A stretch of DNA of 64,000 nt from Sphingobacteriales bacterium (GTDB lineage Bacteria; Bacteroidota; Bacteroidia; Chitinophagales; Chitinophagaceae). The notes beneath the pieces are model-generated. The model searched no databases. It saw only the letters and a list, made by a program, of their open reading frames with translations, and was not told the origin of the DNA. This document shows positions 51,773 through 60,379 of the stretch, in pieces (the stretch's first letter is position 1; each line of letters opens with the position of its first letter). Location of the stretch: positions 1 through 64,000 of the forward strand of contig JAPLEF010000146.1 in NCBI GenBank assembly GCA_026391525.1, given 5' to 3'. Position numbers and translations under genes: made by a program.

Positions 51773-54519
51773 GAAAACTTACAAGCTATTTGGCTATGTT
51801 ATTGCTCATGGCGATTTTTAGTAATGCCGTATCAGCACAAAACGTAACCATCAGCGGTAATGTCCGGAACAGTGCTACCCAGGAAAAAGCATCAGCTGTT
51901 TCTGTTACCATAAAGGGTACATCTGTTGGTACTTATACCAACGACAGGGGAGAATTCACTCTTAACAGTAAAACGCTACCGGTTACGTTGATTATTTCTT
52001 CCATCGGATACGAACCACAGGAAGTAACCGTAACTTCTGCAACCCAAAAAATTGATATCGCATTTGTGCCTGCCAGTTCACTCGGGCAGGAAATTGTGGT
52101 TTCTGCTTCACGTGTGCCGGAAAGAATCATGGAGTCTCCTGTTTCTATTGAGCGGGTAAGTGCGGCAAATATCCGTAATGCCCCGGCAGCAAATTTTTAT
52201 GATGTGGTTTCCACGCTTAAGGGAGTAGATATCACTACTTCTTCACTGATTTTTAAAACTCCTACCACCCGCGGTTTTGGAGCCAGCGGAAATACACGTT
52301 TCAATCAATTGGTTGATGGTATGGATAATCAGGCACCCGGACTGAACTTTTCTGTTGGTGCCATCATCGGTTTGAACGAGTTGGATATCGATAATATGGA
52401 ATTACTCTCCGGTGCATCATCTGCACTTTATGGTCCGGGTGGTATGAATGGTACCCTTTTGATGACCAGTAAGAATCCGTTCAAATACCAGGGTTTATCT
52501 TTCAGTATCAAAGAAGGGATGATGCATACAGATGGAAGGGAACGTCCAACATCACCTTTTCACAACTGGGCTTTGAGATGGGGTAAAAAAGTATCCGATA
52601 AATTCGCATTCAAAATCACCTCGGAAATTTTACAGGCAAAAGACTGGATCGGGATCGACTACCGCAATTACGACCGATCAAATGGTGTAATGAAAGCCGG
52701 AAATCGCAATACCGACCCCAACTATGATGGCGTGAATGTATATGGTGATGAAACTACATTGAATCTGGCACCTATCCTTACCGGTATCGGGCAACAAGCG
52801 CCATTCCTTGCCGGTTTCATTTCTACCTTAACGGCCAATCCGATATTTGTTTCCCGTACCGGCTATACCGAACAGGAACTGATTGATCCCAATACGGTAA
52901 ATTTTAAATTAGGAGGTTCTGTTCATTATAAAATCACTCCGGGAACAGAAGCTACATTAGCCGGTTATTGGGGTACCGGAAATACCATCTACACCGGTGC
53001 TTCAAGATATTCAATCAAGGATTTCAAAATGGGTCAGTACAAATTTGAGCTGAACAATAAAAATTGGATGTTCCGTGCATATACCACACAGGAAAATGCA
53101 GGTCAATCGTATAACCTTGCCGCAACCACCCAGAATTTCAATGAATCATGGAGGCCATCCGTAACCGTTATTAATGGCAAGCCTGCACCAAAGGCATCAG
53201 ATTGGTATATTGTTTATGGACAAACCTTTATTGCCGCAAAATTAAACGGTGCATCAGATGCAGATGCGCACAATGCAGCTCGGGCTTCGGCTGATGTTGG
53301 CAGGCCAAAAGTGGGAACACCCGAGTTCAATAAAAGCTATGAAGCCATAAGGAAATTACCCGTTCCGAAAGGAGGAGCTTTGCTCGACCGTACGGATTTA
53401 TATGGCGTAGAAGGCAATTACAATTTATCTCCTTATACATCTAAGATTGCTGATATCCTTGTGGGAGCTAATTTTCGCCGTTATGTATTGAATTCTGAGG
53501 GAACTCTTTTTGCTGATAAGCCAGGTGAACCCATTAACATTGATGAGTTTGGTGCCTTCCTTCAGGCTTCACGCGAAATCACCAGCAGTTTGAAAATTAC
53601 TGCTTCAGGCCGCTATGATAAGAATCAGAACTTCAAAGGCCGTTTTACACCAAGGGTGACTGCTGTTTATAAAGTGGCCCCGAATAACAATATACGGTTG
53701 TCGTATCAAACCGCTTACCGTTTCCCATCCACACAACAGCAATGGATCAACCTCGATTTAAGTTCTTATAAGCTGATTGGAGGAAACAAAGAGTTCAGTA
53801 ATATTTACAATTTCAATGGCAACCCCATTTATGATAGAGATTCATTGAAGAAAGGCGTTCAGGCAGTGGAAAGTTTTGGTAACCTCAAGCCGGAATCACT
53901 TAGTTCCTTTGAACTAGGTTATAAAGGCTTGATGATGGATAATAAACTGTTGGTAGATGTGTACGGTTATTTTGGACAGTTCAACGATTTCCTTGCACGT
54001 AAAATAGTGGTTCAATCTAAAACAGGTGGCCCTATCAATCAATTGGATGCAGATACCGGACAAATCTATTCCATTCCAATCAATTCAACTGAAAAGATCA
54101 AGACCTATGGATTCGGACTTGGATTGGAGTATAAGTTTCCACGTAATTTCTTTGTGAGTGTGAATTTTGCATCTGATAATCTGCGTGATGTACCGTCTAA
54201 TTTCATCGCTTCATTCAACTCACCCCAATACAAAGCAAATGCTTCTGTGGGGAATTCAGGTTTTGGTCCGAAGCGCCGTATGGGTTTCAATATCGCTTAC
54301 AGGTGGCAGGATGAATTTTATTATGAAGGCGATTTAGCCAATGGAACACTACCGGCTGTGCAAACACTCGATGCACAATTCAGCTACAAATTGCCTAAAA
54401 CAAAATCAATTGTGAAAATCGGGGCCAACAACCTGCTTAACCAATACTATTACAACGGTGTAGGCAACTCTTTTGTAGGAGGTTTATATTATGTCAGCTT
54501 TGCCTACAATGTATATTAA
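51769..54519 (+). CDS. TonB-dependent receptor with carboxypeptidase-like domain
   Basis: 916 aa, intact. Signal peptide (MRKLTSYLAMLLLMAIFSNAVSA), carboxypeptidase-regulatory-like domain (~25-110; NVTISGNVRNSATQEKAS), plug (VSASRVPERIMESPVSIERV, GMNGTLLMTSKNPF) and a 22-stranded barrel ending YYVSFAYNVY. It is not a SusC-type protein and has no SusD partner; the gene after it encodes a fasciclin lipoprotein. Substrate unknown. The unusual leader ORF overlaps its start codon. Confidence 0.9.
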   Translation: MRKLTSYLAMLLLMAIFSNAVSAQNVTISGNVRNSATQEKASAVSVTIKGTSVGTYTNDRGEFTLNSKTLPVTLIISSIGYEPQEVTVTSATQKIDIAFVPASSLGQEIVVSASRVPERIMESPVSIERVSAANIRNAPAANFYDVVSTLKGVDITTSSLIFKTPTTRGFGASGNTRFNQLVDGMDNQAPGLNFSVGAIIGLNELDIDNMELLSGASSALYGPGGMNGTLLMTSKNPFKYQGLSFSIKEGMMHTDGRERPTSPFHNWALRWGKKVSDKFAFKITSEILQAKDWIGIDYRNYDRSNGVMKAGNRNTDPNYDGVNVYGDETTLNLAPILTGIGQQAPFLAGFISTLTANPIFVSRTGYTEQELIDPNTVNFKLGGSVHYKITPGTEATLAGYWGTGNTIYTGASRYSIKDFKMGQYKFELNNKNWMFRAYTTQENAGQSYNLAATTQNFNESWRPSVTVINGKPAPKASDWYIVYGQTFIAAKLNGASDADAHNAARASADVGRPKVGTPEFNKSYEAIRKLPVPKGGALLDRTDLYGVEGNYNLSPYTSKIADILVGANFRRYVLNSEGTLFADKPGEPINIDEFGAFLQASREITSSLKITASGRYDKNQNFKGRFTPRVTAVYKVAPNNNIRLSYQTAYRFPSTQQQWINLDLSSYKLIGGNKEFSNIYNFNGNPIYDRDSLKKGVQAVESFGNLKPESLSSFELGYKGLMMDNKLLVDVYGYFGQFNDFLARKIVVQSKTGGPINQLDADTGQIYSIPINSTEKIKTYGFGLGLEYKFPRNFFVSVNFASDNLRDVPSNFIASFNSPQYKANASVGNSGFGPKRRMGFNIAYRWQDEFYYEGDLANGTLPAVQTLDAQFSYKLPKTKSIVKIGANNLLNQYYYNGVGNSFVGGLYYVSFAYNVY

Positions 54520-54564
54520 ACAAGTAATGTTTGAAATTTATTTGAGAACACTAAATAGTTCATT

Positions 54565-55800
54565 ATGAAAAATAATATCTGTGGAACGAAAGTACTGGCC
54601 TTACTGGCTATTGCATTTACCTTCACTTTCGTATCCTGTAACAAAGAACCGGAGGAAATCATCGACAATACCGTAATCACTCCTCCTGTAAGTAATTTAA
54701 CCCTTGCTGAAACACTCGATAATAATGCTGATGACAGCCTGTATTACCGGCTTGTGGTTCATGGTGGACAAGTGCCTGTGATAAGCAATGACAGCAGTTC
54801 ATACACGCTATTTGTGCCAAATAACAATGCGATGCGTGTTTTCATCAACGCTATTTCCGGTGGATTAGTTCCTATAAATGCACCCGATGCGGTATTCTCC
54901 GGATTTATCACCAATAATATTCCGCCAACAACCGCCGGTGCAATCGTTGGATATAATATCATACCGCAAATTGTGCGTGCTGCACAGATACCGGGTACTT
55001 TTCCAAACCTGCAGTATCCAACAACAATCAACCCGGCACCTTCCATTAGCGCATTGCTTAGGCTTACCACTTTTCCAACCACACGCAATGGCGCATGGGT
55101 TAATAATATTCCGATTACTGCAGTAGATCAGGAAGCTGTAAATGGTGTAATACATCATACTGCATTTTTGGTTACCCCTCCACAGCGGTTCTTATGGGAT
55201 AGGATCAATACAGATACAGACCTGGAATATCTTAAAGCAGCGATAGTTCGTGCCGACAGCGGAACTGCTGCTCCTGGTTTCCTCGTAGGGGTTTTGAATA
55301 ATATCGGCGCTAACCTTACAGTATTTGCACCAACAGATGCAGCGTTTCAGGGCACACTCACTTTAGCGATTGCTCAGATTTTGATCAATTTGGGAGTTCC
55401 TCCTGCAACGGCATTGGCTCAGGCACAGGCGCTGGCATCTACTCCGGCAATTTTCAGCAACCCTAATCTTTATCCATTCCTTACTGCACAAACCGTAAAA
55501 GGCATAGTAGTGTATCATGTATTGGGCAAACGGGCATTTACCAATAACTTTCCTACCACTTTAACCAATTATCCAACCTTATTGAACGGGGCAGTAGCTG
55601 CTCATCCGGGTTTAGGCATACAAGCCACTTTCGGTGTTCCCTTTGTATCTGCTGCAACGGTAAAAGGATTGGGTAACCCAACGGCTGCAAACATTGTTAT
55701 CAATGCATCACCCTTAATACCGGATCCCAATGGTTCAAGCGATCAGCATTACCTCAATGGGGTGATTCATAAAATAGATCAGGTTTTATTGCCACAATAG
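54565..55800 (+). CDS. fasciclin (FAS1) domain lipoprotein
   Basis: 411 aa. A lipoprotein start (ALLAIAFTFTFVSC) is followed by two FAS1 repeats, ~45-205 (TLFVPNNNAMRVFIN) and ~215-410 (LTVFAPTDAAFQGTL, VVYHVLGKRAF, LNGVIHKIDQVL). FAS1 proteins are adhesion or surface-binding modules. It lies 45 bases after the TonB receptor and ends at a strong terminator, so the two form one unit and are probably surface partners. Confidence 0.9.
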   Translation: MKNNICGTKVLALLAIAFTFTFVSCNKEPEEIIDNTVITPPVSNLTLAETLDNNADDSLYYRLVVHGGQVPVISNDSSSYTLFVPNNNAMRVFINAISGGLVPINAPDAVFSGFITNNIPPTTAGAIVGYNIIPQIVRAAQIPGTFPNLQYPTTINPAPSISALLRLTTFPTTRNGAWVNNIPITAVDQEAVNGVIHHTAFLVTPPQRFLWDRINTDTDLEYLKAAIVRADSGTAAPGFLVGVLNNIGANLTVFAPTDAAFQGTLTLAIAQILINLGVPPATALAQAQALASTPAIFSNPNLYPFLTAQTVKGIVVYHVLGKRAFTNNFPTTLTNYPTLLNGAVAAHPGLGIQATFGVPFVSAATVKGLGNPTAANIVINASPLIPDPNGSSDQHYLNGVIHKIDQVLLPQ

Positions 55801-55817
55801 TTTTTCAACTTATCGTT

Positions 55818-55852
55818 AAAAAAAGCTCCTGTAAATTTGCAGGAGCTTTTCT
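55818..55852 (+). terminator. intrinsic terminator after the fasciclin gene
   Basis: Stem AAAAGCTCCTG / CAGGAGCTTTT with an 8-base loop, followed by CTATTATTTTT. Confidence 0.8.
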
Positions 55853-55902
55853 ATTATTTTTGAGTTGAAAAAACCAAGGTTGATTGATCCAAGAGGATGA
55901 TA

Positions 55903-56715
55903 TTAGTTATTCAATTTCAATTCAAATAATTTTGGCCAGCGTTTCCCGGTGATGAGAAAAAGGTTTCGGCTACGGTCGTACGCAATGCCGTTGAGCACAT
56001 TGGTACGGTAGGCTATAATATCTGAAGGTGAAAGCAAACCGGCCAGATTCATTCTTCCTACAACATGGCCGGATTCTGCATCGATTTTCAAAATCATATC
56101 GGTTTCATACACATTGGCATAAATAAAACCATCTACATATTCCAGTTCGTTGAGCATATTTACATTGCCCAGGTTATCCTTTACAGCGATGGTATTTTTG
56201 ATCTTGAAATTTGACGGGTCAACGAAATATAAATTGGCAGATCCATCGCTGATGATGAGCGAACTGCTGTCGTGCGTGATTCCCCATCCTTCCATCGGCC
56301 AGAAAATAGTTTGAATGGGTTTATCGATATTCTTCAATTCATAAACATAAACTATATTATTCTGCCAGGTAAGTTGGTAGAGCTTATCCTTAAAAATGGT
56401 GATACCCTCTCCAAATGTGGTATCCGAACCCATAGGATGGTTTTTTTCCACATTGCCGGTAGACCAATCAGTGATGCGAAGCGATGAACTGTTATAATCT
56501 CCCGTACCCTCAAATAGCTTCCCATCATGCATCTCAAGCCCCTGTGTATATGCACTGGTATCATGCGGATGCTGGCTTAAAATGGTAAAGGATATTTCTT
56601 TTGGTGCGGCAATTCCGGTAGGAGCGGGAATCAAATCAGGGTCGCTATCTACTGTTTTAGGGTTATTACAAGCCAGAAAAAATAAGCTCAGCAAAAAAAT
56701 AGGGGAACGTTTCAT
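55903..56715 (-). CDS. glutaminyl-peptide cyclotransferase (plant/bacterial-type) lipoprotein
   Basis: 270 aa. A lipoprotein start (MKRSPIFLLSLFFLAC) is followed by a five-bladed propeller of the glutamine cyclotransferase family (AYTQGLEMHDGKLFEGTG, SSLRITDW, WGITHDSSSLIISDGS, NVNMLNELEYVDGFIYANV). It converts N-terminal Gln of exported proteins to pyroglutamate, which protects Bacteroidota secreted proteins (many begin with Q after signal cleavage). Complete length. Confidence 0.9.
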   Translation of the reverse strand: MKRSPIFLLSLFFLACNNPKTVDSDPDLIPAPTGIAAPKEISFTILSQHPHDTSAYTQGLEMHDGKLFEGTGDYNSSSLRITDWSTGNVEKNHPMGSDTTFGEGITIFKDKLYQLTWQNNIVYVYELKNIDKPIQTIFWPMEGWGITHDSSSLIISDGSANLYFVDPSNFKIKNTIAVKDNLGNVNMLNELEYVDGFIYANVYETDMILKIDAESGHVVGRMNLAGLLSPSDIIAYRTNVLNGIAYDRSRNLFLITGKRWPKLFELKLNN

Positions 56716-56974
56716 ACTGTGGGTTTACCTACAAAATTAGGATTACTCGATGGCCTGCTATAAGATATTCTGAAAATAATTGGTAAATATTTTCTTTTTC
56801 TGGTTTATGTTATTATTTTTGTACTACCTCTGAGCCGATATTTATACTTTCCATAATTATAAATGCTGCGCTCCTTCCAATATACAGAATTACTGCAGTA
56901 CGTTTCAATTCCTCGAAAAAGCTGGTCAATATCATTTTGAAAAATGATTGCATAGTCATTTTTAATATTCCCTG

Positions 56975-58213
56975 ATGAAGGTTCCAGTAGTGTTTTTGAT
57001 TTCCCTTTTGTGGATAGGTACGTTACAGGCACAACGTGATTGTAGCTTTAAAATGATACCTGCAGATCAGGGTACTTTGCAGCAATTCAGAACAGATAAC
57101 AGTTCGTTACAAAGTGCTGTTTCCCGCGATACGGCAGCCAATGAAATCATTACGATTCCGGTTGTTATTCATCTTCTTTTTAATAATGCGGCACAGAATT
57201 TAAGTGATGCCCAGGTACTTTCTCAACTTAAGGTTTTGAATGATGATTTTCGCAGGCTCAATGCAGATGCTGCAAATACTCCTGACGCCTTCCGTAGTGT
57301 AGCTGCTGATACCCGTATCATGTTCTGCCTCGCACAGGTAGATCCACAGGGACGTCCTTCAAAAGGAATCATCAGGAAGTATACCACAAAAGAATATTTT
57401 CTCGGCGACGATGGGATGAAGTTTTCTGCTGCAGGTGGAGATGATGCATGGGACTGTAAAAAATACCTTAATATCTGGGTGTGTAGTATGTTTGGCCGTA
57501 ATTTGGGATATGCAACTCCTCCGGGCGGACAAGCAGATAAAGACGGTGTGGTAATTAATTACGATGTGTTCGGATCAATCGGAAACCTGCGTACTAATTT
57601 CGACAAAGGCCGCACAGCAACACATGAAGTGGGTCATTGGTTAGGATTACAACACCTCTGGGGCGATCAAAACTGTGGCAGTGATGGCATCATGGATACA
57701 CCACAACAAGCCAGCTATAATTACAATTGTCCTTCTTTTCCTCATGTATCCAGTTGTTCTCCGAATGCAAATGGAGATATGTTCATGAACTATATGGATT
57801 TCACCAGTGATGTGTGCATGAATATGTTCACACTGGGACAAAAGGAAAAGATGCGTTCCTTGTTTGCTTTGAACGGTATCAGGAATAGCTTTTTACTTTC
57901 CTACGCTTGCGACAGTTCATTGGCTACTGGTGCACCTGTACCCGACGATACGATTCCGGTTGCTCGTACTGCAGCAGGTATAAACATCTTTCCGAACCCG
58001 GTTCAGCAAATGGTAAACATCGAAACCACCAACGGATATGAGCTGAAAGGGAAAACGATAAGCATCTTCACGGTATCGGGTAACCGCATTTTTCAGCAAA
58101 TGTGCAACAGTAATACAGAAAAAATCAACCTGGGCCAATTAGCTGCAGGAATTTATATCCTTACCGTAGGTGAAGGCAATGACAGGAAAATAACAAAATT
58201 GATAAAATTATAA
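56975..58213 (+). CDS. M43-family zinc metalloprotease with T9SS sorting domain
   Basis: 412 aa. The signal peptide (MKVPVVFLISLLWIGTLQA) is followed by a pappalysin-type catalytic domain with HEVGHWLGLQHLWG (zinc ligands H217, H221 and H227, catalytic E218) and the Met-turn MNYMDFTSDVC. Several Cys around the active site may form disulfides. The C-terminus (INIFPNPVQQMVNIE to GNDRKITKLIKL) is a type A T9SS sorting domain, so it is exported to the cell surface. Probably a secreted endopeptidase. Confidence 0.93.
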   Translation: MKVPVVFLISLLWIGTLQAQRDCSFKMIPADQGTLQQFRTDNSSLQSAVSRDTAANEIITIPVVIHLLFNNAAQNLSDAQVLSQLKVLNDDFRRLNADAANTPDAFRSVAADTRIMFCLAQVDPQGRPSKGIIRKYTTKEYFLGDDGMKFSAAGGDDAWDCKKYLNIWVCSMFGRNLGYATPPGGQADKDGVVINYDVFGSIGNLRTNFDKGRTATHEVGHWLGLQHLWGDQNCGSDGIMDTPQQASYNYNCPSFPHVSSCSPNANGDMFMNYMDFTSDVCMNMFTLGQKEKMRSLFALNGIRNSFLLSYACDSSLATGAPVPDDTIPVARTAAGINIFPNPVQQMVNIETTNGYELKGKTISIFTVSGNRIFQQMCNSNTEKINLGQLAAGIYILTVGEGNDRKITKLIKL

Positions 58214-58240
58214 AACGCGTTTTCTTTGGGGGTTATTAGT

Positions 58241-58276
58241 TGCCGGGCTATTTCTATAGGCCGGCATCATTTTTTA
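58241..58276 (+). terminator. intrinsic terminator after the M43 protease gene
   Basis: TGCCGGGCTAT / ATAGGCCGGCA, 11-position stem with one G-G mismatch, TTCT loop, followed by CATTTTTTAT. It overlaps the 3' end of the convergent gene and could act in both directions. Confidence 0.75.
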
Positions 58277-59407
58277 TACACCGCCTGAAATGCGCTGATG
58301 ATAAATTACATTCCTATCCTTCAAATATTGCATCATAAAGGAATAACTGGATGCTGACTTTCCCAGCAACTCTGGCGGAAAAACGCCCGTTTCAGTGAAC
58401 AAGCCTTTGATGAGCACGTTTAATGCAGCATTACAGGTATATCCCGTAGTACGGCTCATCGAACTGATGCCGGAAGTTTTATCAGTTTCATCATACAATA
58501 AGTATTCAATGTGTTGACGTGAACCCTCTTTCTCTCCTGAAATACTGATTTTCATCAGTGTGAATTCTTCCTCATCCTCTTCAAGTTTCCATTGATCGAA
58601 TAACAGTTTTGTTGTAAGCTCTAAGGGCACAACGGTTTGTCCATCTACCAGCATTGGTTCCCGATTCATAAATCCTGCTTTGAATAATGCCTTCATGAGA
58701 GCGGCATGGCCCGGGTAACGAAGGGTTTTTTCTTTCATGTTCGGGATATGCGGCATCGTGTAGATCAAACTCCTTAATCCATCACTGTTAAACGATTCCA
58801 AGGTTCCCACATGCGGCAAGTCGTGCCATTCTACATCGCTTAAAGCGGGTTTGCTGATTAATTGCCCCTGCTCAACATAGCGTGCTGTTCGGGTATATTC
58901 TTCAATCACATCAATCGGTGAAAACGGGGCTTTGTATTCAAACGGCAACACACGTAGCTTTGGCAAACCGCCAACAAGGCATTCAAAATGGGTCACTGTC
59001 ATCTGGTTGTCATGGTATCCCAGGATAAGGTTGCTCATCCCTGGAGCTACGCCGCAATCCACTATGGCTGTCACTCCCTTTGCCTTTGCCACTATATCAA
59101 GTTGCAAGGCATCTTCAGGGAAGAAACTGATATCCACTACATTTTTACCTGCATTGATGATGGCTTCAAGTGCTTGATATCCCATAAATCCGGGTACTGC
59201 ACAAACCACCCATTGAAAGGGGGCTAAGAAATTCGAATAGGCATCGTAGTTACTCAAATCGCAGATTTCTGTTTTGATTTTTCCATTCGTAGCCAATTTC
59301 ATAAGCGAAGTTGCTGATATATCAAAAGAAGTAACCTCATAGTTTAAGGAAAGATCTTTAGCGATGGCACTGCCTACCATCCCGGCACCCAAAACTGCAA
59401 TTTGCAT
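58274..59407 (-). CDS. saccharopine dehydrogenase-like oxidoreductase
   Basis: 377 aa. The N-terminal Rossmann fold starts MQIAVLGAGMVGSAIAKDL. The body contains AIVDCGVAPGMSNLILGYH, SDVEWHDLPHVGTLESFNSDG and a C-terminal domain (ISSMSRTTGYTCNAAL), as in saccharopine dehydrogenase-type proteins. In Bacteroidota this family includes lysine-degradation and polyamine enzymes; the substrate cannot be fixed from sequence. Complete length. Confidence 0.85.
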   Translation of the reverse strand: MQIAVLGAGMVGSAIAKDLSLNYEVTSFDISATSLMKLATNGKIKTEICDLSNYDAYSNFLAPFQWVVCAVPGFMGYQALEAIINAGKNVVDISFFPEDALQLDIVAKAKGVTAIVDCGVAPGMSNLILGYHDNQMTVTHFECLVGGLPKLRVLPFEYKAPFSPIDVIEEYTRTARYVEQGQLISKPALSDVEWHDLPHVGTLESFNSDGLRSLIYTMPHIPNMKEKTLRYPGHAALMKALFKAGFMNREPMLVDGQTVVPLELTTKLLFDQWKLEEDEEEFTLMKISISGEKEGSRQHIEYLLYDETDKTSGISSMSRTTGYTCNAALNVLIKGLFTETGVFPPELLGKSASSYSFMMQYLKDRNVIYHQRISGGV

Positions 59408-59591
59408 GGTTGATGATTAATTTCTGATCTGAATTTTGATTCCGCAAGCTAAGATACTAAAGCCCGATGCAATAAATTGAAAGGATTGATGATTTGATCT
59501 GTCGGGATCTGTAATATATGGAGCAAACACGCGTTTAAAGCTTCTATCAACGGGCTGATCTATTTTAACCCTTTATTAGCAAGGCAGCCTG

Positions 59592-59599
59592 TACATTTG
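59592..59599 (+). promoter_or_regulatory. -7 promoter element TACATTTG
   Basis: Exact TAnnTTTG match 15 bases before the chosen start of the DUF4197 gene. No convincing -33 box. Confidence 0.3.
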
Positions 59600-59614
59600 T
59601 ATAAAATAATGTCT

Positions 59615-60376
59615 ATGAAAAAACTGCTATTTACCATCTTAACTTTTGCCTTGTTTCAATCAATACAGGCACAGGGCATATTGGATAAATTGAATAAGAA
59701 ACTCAAAACTGATACTACGGTAAAGTCGAACCGTTCTTTGGATGGTGTGCTCAACCGAAAATCTGGCAATAATTTATCTTCTGCAGAAATAATCGATGGC
59801 CTGAAAGAAGCCTTATCGGTTGGTACTAACAACACGACCCTGAAACTTGGTGCTGCAGATGGATTTTATAAAGATGCAGTGCTCAAAATCCTAATGCCTG
59901 AAGAAGCCAAGCAAGTGGAATCAGTTTTACGCAAAGCAGGGATGGGAAGTATGGTCGACAAAGCAATCCTATCAATGAACCGTGCCGCTGAAGATGCAAC
60001 TAAGGAAGTAGGGGATATTTTTTTGGGTGCCATTAAAGGGATGACCGTAAACGACGGACTAAGCATTTTGAAAGGTGGTGATTTTGCAGCTACTGAATAC
60101 TTGCGCAAAACCAGCAGCACAGCACTCACTGAAAAAATGCGCCCCGTAATTGAAACATCTTTAAAAAAATTCGATGCCACTACGTATTGGAAAGACGTAT
60201 TCACCCAATACAACAGGCTATCATTCAAAAAAGTTGATACCGACCTAATTAGCTACGTAACAGATAAATCTTTAGATGCCTTGTTTTATACCATCGCACA
60301 GGAAGAGCAGAAAATAAGAAAAGACCCGGCAGCACAGGTTACATCTTTATTGAAAAAAGTTTTCGCACAACCCTAA
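59615..60376 (+). CDS. DUF4197 exported protein
   Basis: About 253 aa. Start at MKKLLFTILTFALFQSIQA (signal peptide); the track begins at an upstream TTG. The helical body matches DUF4197: LSSAEIIDGLKEALSVGT, MPEEAKQVESVLRKAGM and GGDFAATEYLRKTSSTAL. Secreted or periplasmic, function unknown. Its last codon lies 3 bases from the stop of the convergent S46 peptidase. Confidence 0.85.
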   Translation: MKKLLFTILTFALFQSIQAQGILDKLNKKLKTDTTVKSNRSLDGVLNRKSGNNLSSAEIIDGLKEALSVGTNNTTLKLGAADGFYKDAVLKILMPEEAKQVESVLRKAGMGSMVDKAILSMNRAAEDATKEVGDIFLGAIKGMTVNDGLSILKGGDFAATEYLRKTSSTALTEKMRPVIETSLKKFDATTYWKDVFTQYNRLSFKKVDTDLISYVTDKSLDALFYTIAQEEQKIRKDPAAQVTSLLKKVFAQP

Positions 60377-60379
60377 CCG

